Source: Paraburkholderia panacisoli
GTDB taxonomy: Bacteria > Pseudomonadota > Gammaproteobacteria > Burkholderiales > Burkholderiaceae
DNA: 64,000 nucleotides
NCBI RefSeq assembly: GCF_008369935.1
Contig: NZ_VTUZ01000011.1
Coordinates: 1 to 64,000 of the forward strand
Reading direction: 5' to 3'
Notes under the pieces: generated by a model
Databases searched by the model: none
Seen by the model: the letters and a program-made list of their open reading frames with translations, nothing else
Told to the model about the DNA's origin: nothing
Position numbers and translations under genes: made by a program
Shown: positions 51,228 through 58,609 of the stretch, piece by piece
How the letters are laid out: each line of letters starts with the position of its first letter
Numbering within the stretch: position 1 is the first letter of the stretch

Positions 51228-53456
51228 TCAAGGCGTGTGAGGCTTCGTCGTGATCGGCGCGAAATCGGCGACGATATGGTCCTGCCCATATTTGCCGCCG
51301 ATTTGCGTGAGCCGCGTGTCGAGCGCACGCAGGTAATCGGCGCGCGGTTCGCTTTCCGGACGCGGCTTGTCGAATAGCGGCGCCGGCGTAATCAGCAGCA
51401 CCACCATCTCCGCCCCGAACGGCTTCGAAATGATCCAGTCGCCCGCGCTGCCGATCGTGGCCGCATAGTGCGGCGGCGCCTGATTGTCCTTCGCGCGCGG
51501 GCTCGGCACCATATGCACGACGCTGCCGTCGAGCTGGTAGTAGTCGAGATTCACATACGAGTCGAAGCCCGGCGTGGTCACGTCGACCACCAACGGGTCG
51601 CCCTCGTGCAACAGACCGCCGGCCGGCCGCACGTGCAAAGCCGCAACGCGGCCCGCTTGCCAGTTGCGAATCCAATACGGCGCGAGCGTCTTGACCACGT
51701 CGCATTTGTCGTCGGCTAGCGGCTCGGCTTCGAGCGCCAGCGTATCGACACCGGGCAACGCCGCCAACGTGTCCTTCAGATGCCCCGCGCCGTTGCGCTG
51801 CGAGACGAAGCCACGCACCGTCAGCGAGTGGCCCTGCACGCTGGCGGATAGCGCCGAACAAGGCACTTGTGCCAACGCGGGCGCGACAGCGGCGAGAGTC
51901 AGTGCGGGTTTGGGCGTGGGCGGCGCTGGCGGTGCTGCATTGGGCGATGTTGCGAGCGGCGCCGACGGCGATGTTGCAGGCGCCGTCGCGCTCGGCGCGG
52001 AAGGCGCCGAATCTGGCGCAACGGATGCCCCCACGGGCGGCGAAACTGTCGGCGCAACCCCCGCCGCCGAATTTGCATCCGGCGCGACATCCGCCCGATC
52101 CGCCACCACCGGCGAAGCCGCCGAATCCGCCGGCACGTTATCCTGGCGCCCCGGGCCCGAGCGCAACGCGAACACGCCGACCGCCGCCGCGCACACCACG
52201 GCAAAACTCGCGAGCCCGACCTTCGCCAATGCACCCGACTTCTCCGCGCGCGCTTCGTTGTCGAACTCCGCGATGAAGCGCACCACGCTCGGCATGCGCG
52301 TGTTGCGATCGAACGACAGCGCGGCACGCAACGCGCGCCATTGCCGCGAATCGAGGTTGGGCGGCCGCTGCGGCTTGAAGTCGGCATTGCGCGCCTGGGT
52401 CGCTGACAGCCGGTCGAACGGATGGTGGCCGGTCAGCAACTCGTAGGTGATGCAGCCGAGCGCATAGATATCGTCGCGCGGGTCCGGCTCGCGATGCTCG
52501 ATCATCTCCGGGCTCGCATACGCGGGCGTCAACGCGCCCAGACTGCCCGGATCGAACACCGTCGCGTCGCTCTCCTCTTCGGGCCGCTGGAACACGCGCG
52601 CAATGCCGAAGTCGATCACTTTCACTTCGGCGTTGGTGGTCAGAAACACATTGGCGGGCTTGAAGTCGCAATGGACGAAGCCGCGCTCGTGCGCATAAGC
52701 GAGCGCGGCGCACATGCCGCGTACGATCGGCAGCGCCGCGCGCACCGGCATGCCCTGATAGCCCGGCGTGCGCAGCAACTGGCTGAGCGGCTTGCCGCTC
52801 AGATACTCCATCGTCAGATAGACGATCGGTCCGTCGCGGTCGAAGTCGTACACCGTGATGATGTTGCGATGCGCGAGCACTTGCGCCTTGCGTGCTTCAC
52901 GTTGCAACGCGACGAGCGAATTCGGATTGCCGCGAAACTGGACGTTGAGCACCTTGATCGCGAGATACGGCTTGCGATCCGACGCTTCGAGCTTGCGCAG
53001 ATCGAGCGCCTTGTACACCGTGCCCATGCCGCCCACGCCGAGACATTCTTCGAGGACGAAACGGTTGTTCAGCGTGTCGCCGGTGCCCTTGATCTGGTCG
53101 TGTCCCGCGGCGCCGGGCGTGTTGGCGGCGCTAGCCGAACTGCTTGCGCTGCTGGAGGCACTCGAATCGCCCGCGCTCGCGGAACGCACCGATGGAATCT
53201 CCACCGAAGTCTGAATGCCGGTTTCCTCGCCGCCCGCCGCCACGTTCGACACGCGCAACTGCTCGATACGCCGCCGCACTTCCACGTACAGATCTTCAGG
53301 CAACGGCGCCTGACGATGCGCCGCGCCGAGCATCTCCAGCAGCTGCGTGGGACCGAGTCCTCCGGTCGTCAACGTGCTGTCGAGTTGAGCGACGAACTCG
53401 TCACGGGACAGCTCGCCGGTCTGATAGTCGTGAATCACACGCGCAAGGCTAGCCAT
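51228..53456 (-). CDS. transmembrane Ser/Thr protein kinase with C-terminal DUF4384 domain
   Basis: About 742 residues. The cytosolic N-terminus has a Ser/Ala-rich linker, then a Hanks-type kinase (about 115-370): LGVGGMGTVYKA, AIKVLN, VHCDFKPANVFL (catalytic loop with HCD in place of HRD), VIDFGIAR, TPAYASPEM. A membrane helix (about 385-405) is followed by a Pro/Ala-rich stretch and a periplasmic region that has a BON-like part and ends in a DUF4384-like domain (GDPLVVDVTTPGFDSYVNL). The start may instead be GTG at 53510; neither has a good ribosome site. It is the probable partner of the PP2C phosphatase and the FHA protein in this locus. Confidence 0.87.
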   Translation of the reverse strand: MASLARVIHDYQTGELSRDEFVAQLDSTLTTGGLGPTQLLEMLGAAHRQAPLPEDLYVEVRRRIEQLRVSNVAAGGEETGIQTSVEIPSVRSASAGDSSASSSASSSASAANTPGAAGHDQIKGTGDTLNNRFVLEECLGVGGMGTVYKALDLRKLEASDRKPYLAIKVLNVQFRGNPNSLVALQREARKAQVLAHRNIITVYDFDRDGPIVYLTMEYLSGKPLSQLLRTPGYQGMPVRAALPIVRGMCAALAYAHERGFVHCDFKPANVFLTTNAEVKVIDFGIARVFQRPEEESDATVFDPGSLGALTPAYASPEMIEHREPDPRDDIYALGCITYELLTGHHPFDRLSATQARNADFKPQRPPNLDSRQWRALRAALSFDRNTRMPSVVRFIAEFDNEARAEKSGALAKVGLASFAVVCAAAVGVFALRSGPGRQDNVPADSAASPVVADRADVAPDANSAAGVAPTVSPPVGASVAPDSAPSAPSATAPATSPSAPLATSPNAAPPAPPTPKPALTLAAVAPALAQVPCSALSASVQGHSLTVRGFVSQRNGAGHLKDTLAALPGVDTLALEAEPLADDKCDVVKTLAPYWIRNWQAGRVAALHVRPAGGLLHEGDPLVVDVTTPGFDSYVNLDYYQLDGSVVHMVPSPRAKDNQAPPHYAATIGSAGDWIISKPFGAEMVVLLITPAPLFDKPRPESEPRADYLRALDTRLTQIGGKYGQDHIVADFAPITTKPHTP

Positions 53457-53790
53457 TTGTGCGAAGCGCCGCCGCTGCCGTTGGGCCGGATCGCATGCGA
53501 CCGAAGCCACGCGGGCTGATAGAAAACCTGTCGTAACCAGTTACATGTGCCGCTTCGATACTAGCTCCCGGCCCGGGCTTTCGCAAACCAGGATTGGCCC
53601 GCGCCGCGCCACGAGGGCGCGGCACGCCGGTGTCGTTCGGCATCCAACAGCAAATGGCCGGGTGTCGGACATGCGCCACCGCTCGCCGGCCGGCCAGGCC
53701 CGCCGCCGCGCTGTCTCCAATCAGGCCATGAGACGCGCAAGCCTTGCGCAGCGGGGCTTCGTCAACTTTATTAGGAACCTTGAATAAAGC

Positions 53791-53805
53791 TGGCACAGGC
53801 CATGC
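53791..53805 (+). promoter_or_regulatory. sigma-54 promoter of peptide genes 3 and 4
   Basis: TGGCAC-AGGCC-ATGC: perfect -24 box with a variant -12 box, 76 bases before the ATG. It is nearly identical to the element before peptide gene 2. Confidence 0.78.
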
Positions 53806-53817
53806 GTTAGTGACACC

Positions 53818-53836
53818 CGAGCAGACAAAATGCTCG
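53818..53836 (+). promoter_or_regulatory. conserved hairpin in the 5' leader of peptide gene 3
   Basis: CGAGCA-GACAAAA-TGCTCG, the same 6-bp stem and loop size as in the leader of peptide gene 2. The flanks (CC before it, AACCC after it) are also conserved. Confidence 0.5.
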
Positions 53837-53880
53837 AACCCAGTCGCAGAACCGCGATAATTCTTTCCAGGAGACTTACC

Positions 53881-54153
53881 ATGAAGACGCTGATGATCAA
53901 AGACCTGTCCATCACCGAAGAACTCGACAGCAAGGCCATGAGCGCCGTGCGCGGCGGCTACGGCCCGTCGGTCTCGTACTACAGCTTCGCCCCGGTCTTT
54001 GCGCCGAACAACAGCACGAAGGTCGACGCCACGCAACTGATCAGCAACGAGCTGAACCTGCAGAACGCCAACGGCAACAACGTTGCGCTCGCGACCGGCA
54101 TCACCTCGAACGTCAATCCGTACACGGTATCGAGCAACAACATCAACGCGTAA
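53881..54153 (+). CDS. double-glycine leader peptide precursor 3
   Basis: 90 residues. The leader MKTLMIKDLSITEELDSKAM runs on to SAVRGG, almost identical to precursor 2. The core begins YGPSVSYYSFAPVFAPNNS and continues with DATQLIS, LQNANGNNVAL, and a terminal SSNNINA. CAGGAGA upstream fixes the start. It is the first of three consecutive precursor genes and has its own sigma-54 promoter. There are no Cys residues in the core, so a disulphide-stabilised bacteriocin is excluded. Confidence 0.86.
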   Translation: MKTLMIKDLSITEELDSKAMSAVRGGYGPSVSYYSFAPVFAPNNSTKVDATQLISNELNLQNANGNNVALATGITSNVNPYTVSSNNINA

Positions 54154-54241
54154 CGCGCGCCGAGGCGAAGCGTCCACACTTCGTGGCCGCTTCGCCTCCC
54201 GCCCACCACGCCCGTCTTTCGCGCAACTTTGGAGAATCACC

Positions 54242-54535
54242 ATGTCATCCCTCATGATTCGCGATCTGTCCAGCACCCGCGAACTCGACCGCCGCGCCAT
54301 GTTCGCGGTGAGCGGCGGCACTGGCAGCAGCGTACCCGGCCTTCCATCGGTGTCCGGCCTCAGCGGCATCGCCAACGTCAACGTCAATGTCAACGTCAAC
54401 CAGGAGTTGAACCAGGCGCAGTTCGTGAGCGTCTCCGCGCTCAACGGCAACGGCTTCATCGGCGCCAACATTCTGCCGCCGTTGCAGCTGGACGTGAGCC
54501 CGGTACTGAAGGGCGGCAACTTCGCGGCCGTGTGA
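54242..54535 (+). CDS. double-glycine leader peptide precursor 4 (VN-repeat core)
   Basis: 97 residues. Leader MSSLMIRDLSSTRELDRRAM then FAVSGG. The core is Gly/Ser/Pro-rich, then has the striking alternation ANVNVNVNVNQELNQAQF, followed by LNGNGFIGAN. Alternating Val-Asn suggests a beta-strand or amyloid-like element. It lies 88 bases after precursor 3 with GGAG ten bases before the ATG, so it is probably in the same transcript. Confidence 0.82.
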   Translation: MSSLMIRDLSSTRELDRRAMFAVSGGTGSSVPGLPSVSGLSGIANVNVNVNVNQELNQAQFVSVSALNGNGFIGANILPPLQLDVSPVLKGGNFAAV

Positions 54536-54727
54536 CCACCGGCAGCAGCGCGGGAACGGGGGTTCCACGACTGCCGCCACATCATCACGGTTATGCAAGC
54601 CGCGCAAGCCGCAAACAGATTTCCTATACTGATAGTGCGACGAGACCACCGAATGCAAAACGACACACAGGAGCGGCGGCCGGACCATGACAATGGCCAG
54701 CCGCCCAATTTCTTTTCTGGAGCCGCC

Positions 54728-54946
54728 ATGGCAAAGCTCATCATCAAGGATCTGGCCGACAGCGTCCAACTCGACCGCGAGGCGATGGCCGCGATCGTCG
54801 GCGGCGCACGCGTCGGTGCGCGCTCGAGTAGCGCCGCGCCGCTGGTGCCGGCTGCGACGCGCGTCGTCGAATATCCGCCCGGCTTTCCCGCTGCGCATCA
54901 GGCGATTGCCAACGCGGCCATGCCGCGCAACCGGCAGCGCGGCTAG
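54728..54946 (+). CDS. double-glycine leader peptide precursor 5
   Basis: 72 residues. Leader MAKLIIKDLADSVQLDREAM then AAIVGG. The core is only about 45 residues, basic and Ala/Pro-rich (RVGARSSSAAPLVPAATR, ending MPRNRQRG) and unlike the Asn-rich cores of the others. The upstream region has TTCTTTTCTGGAG as ribosome site. No convincing sigma-54 promoter is directly upstream; it may be read from the promoter at 53791. Confidence 0.75.
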   Translation: MAKLIIKDLADSVQLDREAMAAIVGGARVGARSSSAAPLVPAATRVVEYPPGFPAAHQAIANAAMPRNRQRG

Positions 54947-55185
54947 CGCCGAATCCAGATCGACACTGCAACGGCACGCGTGATCCACGCGTGCCGTTTG
55001 CATTTGCGTCGTCTGAAGCTGCGCCGTGACCCAACCATTCGCGCGCGATGCGTCTGGCCGAACCAGACAGATCGACCCGGCTTCGCATCGCGCACGCGCC
55101 ATGCTCAACCGGCACGCGGCACACATCCTTGCCTGCCCTCGCTTTGCCGACACCCGCGCCGTTCCCGCGCGAGCCGCACCCGCAT

Positions 55186-55201
55186 TGGCATGTCCCTTGC
55201 A
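55186..55201 (+). promoter_or_regulatory. sigma-54 promoter of peptide gene 6
   Basis: TGGCAT-GTCCC-TTGCA matches the -24/-12 consensus almost perfectly and is 56 bases before the ATG. It is the closest match to the element before peptide gene 1. Confidence 0.82.
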
Positions 55202-55256
55202 GAAACATGGCTGAGCATCGCACTGTGCTCGCCCGACCACTTCAAGGAGTATCGCC

Positions 55257-55463
55257 ATGAAATCCACTGTCATTATCAAAGACCTGCCCCGTTGCGCGGA
55301 TAGCCCCCATGACGACGCGACCCTCACCTCCGAACAGATGAAGACACTGCGCGGCGGCCGTTCCGTGGTCGTCACCGTGGACGGCGGCGCCTTGGGCCAC
55401 GTCGACGATTGGGAGATCAACACCGCAATCTTCGAAGGCCGCATCAAAGGCACCTACTTGTAG
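55257..55463 (+). CDS. double-glycine leader peptide precursor 6 (divergent)
   Basis: 68 residues. The start MKSTVIIKDL keeps the family opening. The middle of the leader is replaced by PRCADSPHDDATLTSEQM, ending KTLRGG, a valid GG site near residue 34. The core of about 34 residues has VVVTVDGG and an acidic-aromatic stretch (HVDDWEINTAIFEG). AAGGAG eight bases before the ATG fixes the start. A clear sigma-54 promoter makes it part of the regulon despite the divergent sequence. Confidence 0.78.
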   Translation: MKSTVIIKDLPRCADSPHDDATLTSEQMKTLRGGRSVVVTVDGGALGHVDDWEINTAIFEGRIKGTYL

Positions 55464-55491
55464 GACGCGCGAGAGGTCCGCAATTGGAAAC

Positions 55492-55529
55492 CCGGCATCC
55501 CGCTCACTTGCACGTGACCCGGGTGCCGG
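55492..55529 (+). terminator. terminator-like hairpin after peptide gene 6
   Basis: A 9-bp stem (CCGGCATCC with GGGTGCCGG, one G-T pair) contains an inner TCAC/GTGA stem. It has no strong T tract. It may end the peptide cluster. The rest of 55464-55776 holds no recognisable gene. Confidence 0.4.
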
Positions 55530-55776
55530 TTCGATTGACCTGGTGAATGTCCGCTTGCGGCGACGCCGCCCCGGTTGCACATCACCTATGATGCTTAGGA
55601 CGCCACGTGGTTTATTGCGTGCGGTCCGCCCCTAGCCCACCCTCTTCCCTCGCTACCCGGACAGCCCGATGGCGCAGCAGCGCTCGCGGCAACCGGCAGT
55701 CAACGCGCCGCGCAACGCTAGCGACGATTGCGGCGCGCCACGAGCCGGCATCGCCAATCCATATTGGAGACACGCA

Positions 55777-56067
55777 ATGAAATTCATCGTGCAATGGAAA
55801 GGTCTGCCGAGCGACGAAAATGCGGTAATCGAACGCTTCATGAAAACCGGCGGCCAGGTGCCGGACGGCGTCACGTTGCTGGGGCGTTGGCACGCCACCG
55901 GCGGATTGCAGGGCGTGGCGATCGTCGAGGCGGACGACACGCGCAATCTCGCGGCGCTGTCGCTCGCATGGGGCGACCTGCTGACGATGAGCATCTTGCC
56001 GGCGCTCACCGACGAAGACCTGGGCGCCGCGCTCGGCAAACATCAGGCGGCCGGCCAGCGATCCTGA
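55777..56067 (+). CDS. DUF3303 family protein
   Basis: About 96 residues starting MKFIVQWKGLPSDENAVIERF, with TLLGRWHATGGLQGVAIVEAD in the middle, matching DUF3303 small cytosolic proteins of unknown function. TTGGAGA precedes the ATG at 55777. It lies 39 bases before the MFS gene and may be co-transcribed with it. Confidence 0.78.
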   Translation: MKFIVQWKGLPSDENAVIERFMKTGGQVPDGVTLLGRWHATGGLQGVAIVEADDTRNLAALSLAWGDLLTMSILPALTDEDLGAALGKHQAAGQRS

Positions 56068-56106
56068 CCGACAAGCTTGCCGATTAACCTGACCACCTAA
56101 CCTGTC

Positions 56107-57753
56107 ATGCCCGCCGGGCTCGCCACGCCGGTTCCGCCCGCACCTGGCGGACAACGCTTGCCATTCCGCGAATCGCTGCTGGCGATGCTCGGCGTCGCCT
56201 TCGTCGCAATGCTGGTGGCGCTGGATCAAACCATCGTCGGCACCGCGTTGCCGCGCATCGTCGCCGATCTGCGGGGCTTCGATCTGTACGCGTGGGTCGC
56301 GACGGCGTACATGCTGGCCTCCGTCATCACGATTCCGATCTTCGGACGCCTGGGCGATCTGTTCGGCCGCAAGCCGTTTCTGATCGCGGCCATCCTGCTG
56401 TTCACCGGTGCGTCGGTGTTGTGCGGACTCGCCGGCAGCATGCTCGCGCTGGTGATTGCGCGCGGTCTGCAAGGCATCGGCGGCGGCATTCTGATCGGCA
56501 CCGTGTTCGCGACCGTCGCCGATCTGTTCCCGAGTCCGAAGCTGCGGCTGCGCTGGCTGGTGTTCGTCACGTCCTCGTTCGGCGTCGCCAATATGGTAGG
56601 GCCGACGCTCGGCGGCCTGCTGACGCAATACGGCGGCTGGCGGCTGGTGTTCTTCGTCAACGTGCCCATCGGCGTCGTGTCGCTGCTCTTCGTGCTGCGC
56701 TTTTTGCCGCCGTTTCACGAGCTGCGGCGCAAGGGCCCCGTGCGGCTCGACTGGCTCGGCGCGGTCGTGCTCGCAGTCACATTCGGCGCGGTGCAGGTGC
56801 TGATCGAAGAGTTTCCGAGACGCGGCGTCGACGGCACGACCATCGCGCTGGCCGTCCTCGTGTCGACTTGCGCGTCGATCCTCTGGCTATGGGAGCGGCG
56901 TGTGGGCGATCCGATCGTGCCGGTGGACATGCTGCTGGACCGCAAGCTGAGCGCGCTGTTCGCGATGTCGGTGCTGGGCGGCTTCGCGCTGTTTTCGCTG
57001 GTGTTCTATGTGCCGCTGCTGTTTCAGGGCGGCTATGCGATGACCGCACACGACTCGGGCATGCTGATCACGCCGCTGCTGCTCGGCACGACCGTCGGCA
57101 GCGTGATCAACAATCGCATCGTCACACGAATCCGGCGCGCGAACGCGATCATGTATGCGGGCTTTGCGCTGTCCGCGCTCGCCTGTCTCAGCGTGGTCGT
57201 GCTGCGGGGCACGGAACCGCATCTGGTGTGGATGTCGTGCATGGGCATCAGCGGGCTCGGCCTCGGTCTGGTCGCCACCAATCTGACCGTGTGTTCGCAG
57301 CAGATCGCCGCGCACGGTAACGTCGGCGCGGCCACCGCGCTGCTGCAGTCGCTGCGCACGTTCGGCGGCATGCTCGGCACCGTGATGACCGGCGCGCTGC
57401 TCGGCCATCTGTACTCGCGTGGCGTGCATCGCTCGCTCGATTCGTATCAGGCGACGCAGTGGTTCAAATCGTTCGCGAGTCCCGAACTGCTGGTGGACCG
57501 CGCGGAACAGGCCGCGCTGATCAATCGTCTGGTGAGCGCAGGTCATGCCGGCGACGCGATGATGCACTCCGCGCGCGAAGCGCTCGTGCAGTCGATTCAC
57601 ATCGGCATTCTGGTCGCGGGGGGCGCCGCGCTGCTCGGGCTGTGCCTCGCCTGGTTCGTGCCGCCCGTGCGGGTCGGCTATCTGGAAGCCGACGCCGACG
57701 CGAACGCCCAGCCGCCGCCCAAGCCGCTCCCGCCGCACCGCAACGCGCTCTGA
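56107..57753 (+). CDS. MFS drug:H+ antiporter, DHA2 (EmrB/QacA) family
   Basis: A 548-residue transporter with about 14 membrane helices. The family motifs are MLVALDQTIVGTALPRIV (helix 1, motif D1), GRLGDLFGRKPFL (motif A), RGLQGIGGGILIG (motif B) and GPTLGGLLTQYGGWRLVFFVNVPIG (motif C). It probably exports hydrophobic drugs in exchange for protons. Downstream, tandem palindromes and a TetR gene suggest local regulation. Substrate unknown. Confidence 0.88.
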   Translation: MPAGLATPVPPAPGGQRLPFRESLLAMLGVAFVAMLVALDQTIVGTALPRIVADLRGFDLYAWVATAYMLASVITIPIFGRLGDLFGRKPFLIAAILLFTGASVLCGLAGSMLALVIARGLQGIGGGILIGTVFATVADLFPSPKLRLRWLVFVTSSFGVANMVGPTLGGLLTQYGGWRLVFFVNVPIGVVSLLFVLRFLPPFHELRRKGPVRLDWLGAVVLAVTFGAVQVLIEEFPRRGVDGTTIALAVLVSTCASILWLWERRVGDPIVPVDMLLDRKLSALFAMSVLGGFALFSLVFYVPLLFQGGYAMTAHDSGMLITPLLLGTTVGSVINNRIVTRIRRANAIMYAGFALSALACLSVVVLRGTEPHLVWMSCMGISGLGLGLVATNLTVCSQQIAAHGNVGAATALLQSLRTFGGMLGTVMTGALLGHLYSRGVHRSLDSYQATQWFKSFASPELLVDRAEQAALINRLVSAGHAGDAMMHSAREALVQSIHIGILVAGGAALLGLCLAWFVPPVRVGYLEADADANAQPPPKPLPPHRNAL

Positions 57754-57790
57754 GCGGCCCGCCGCCACGGGCGCGAAGGTACTTCTTGCT

Positions 57791-57839
57791 TTCTGTATCG
57801 GTCGATATATAATGCGTTTCTATATCGATCGATATAGAA
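57791..57839. promoter_or_regulatory. tandem TetR operators
   Basis: A perfect 22-bp palindrome at 57818-57839 (TTCTATATCGATCGATATAGAA) is preceded 27 bases earlier by an imperfect copy at 57791-57812 (TTCTGTATCGGTCGATATATAA). Both lie just upstream of the TetR gene. Autoregulation by TetR is the obvious reading; a -10 box could overlap the AT-rich centre. Confidence 0.75.
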
Positions 57840-57879
57840 TTTCGGTGAGCACGCACGAAGCGCATGAAGGACACTGAAC

Positions 57880-58521
57880 ATGGCACGACCCCGCGGATTC
57901 GATGAGCACGAAGTGCTGGAAGCGGCCAGCGCGGCCTTCTGGAGCAAGGGCTACGAGGCGACTTCCACGCGCGACCTGGTCAAGTCGACCGGTCTCACGC
58001 AGCCCAGCCTCTACAACGCGTTCGGCGACAAGCGCGGGCTGTATCTGCGCGCGCTCGAACATTATCTGGAGCACAGTCTGCGCGAGCGGATCCATCGGCT
58101 CGAAAAAGCCGCGTCGCCCGCGCAACGCATCACGCTGTTTTTCCACGAGGTCATCGAACGCGCCATTGCCGATCCCGACAGGCGCGGCTGCATGCTGGTC
58201 AACTCGGCGCTGGAAACTTCATCGGATGACGAAGCATTCCGCGAAACCGTCGCCGCCGAGATGGCGGAAATCCGCGCGTTTTTCCATCGGGGCCTCGTCG
58301 CCGCAGAGCAGAGCGGCGAAATCGCTCCAGTCGTTCCAACCAATGACGCCGCGTCTCATCTGCTTGCCACGCTGATCGGCATTCGCGTACTCGCGCGTGT
58401 CACGCCGCAGTACGAACTGCTTTACGGCGCGGTATCGCCGGCGTTGAAGCTGCTCGGCTTGCCTGCGCTACCGCCGCCCACGACGCCATCCGCTCTGGCC
58501 GCGCAAGACGGCCACGTCTGA
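57880..58521 (+). CDS. TetR-family transcriptional regulator
   Basis: A 213-residue TetR regulator. The DNA-binding domain includes EVLEAASAAFWSKGYEATSTRDLVKSTGLTQPSLYNAFGDKRGLYLRAL (about residues 10-58). The C-terminal domain resembles the TetR_C_16/YcdC-like group (ERAIADPDRRGCMLVNSALE). Two copies of a 22-bp palindrome upstream suggest self-repression. It precedes an MFS gene by 88 bases and follows another, so it may control one or both. Confidence 0.88.
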   Translation: MARPRGFDEHEVLEAASAAFWSKGYEATSTRDLVKSTGLTQPSLYNAFGDKRGLYLRALEHYLEHSLRERIHRLEKAASPAQRITLFFHEVIERAIADPDRRGCMLVNSALETSSDDEAFRETVAAEMAEIRAFFHRGLVAAEQSGEIAPVVPTNDAASHLLATLIGIRVLARVTPQYELLYGAVSPALKLLGLPALPPPTTPSALAAQDGHV

Positions 58522-58609
58522 GCCACGCGCCTGAACCGGCGCTTCCCTTTATGTTTCACCGGCATCCGGCAGCGCCGCCATTGGCGTGCGCACCGGTAAA
58601 GGAATCGTC

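Noticed and set aside
54560..54574. Possible sigma-54 element before peptide gene 5
   Set aside because: GG-N10-GC spacing is present but the rest of the -24 and -12 boxes does not match, and it is 154 bases from the ATG.
34761..55463. Type VI secretion locus, suggested by kinase, PP2C and FHA genes
   Set aside because: No TssB/C, Hcp, VgrG, ClpV or TssJLM genes are present; the secretion parts are C39 exporter, HlyD and TolC types.
34761..55463. Lanthipeptide, sactipeptide or other modified-peptide cluster
   Set aside because: No modification enzyme is seen, and the precursor cores I checked (for example precursor 3) lack cysteines.
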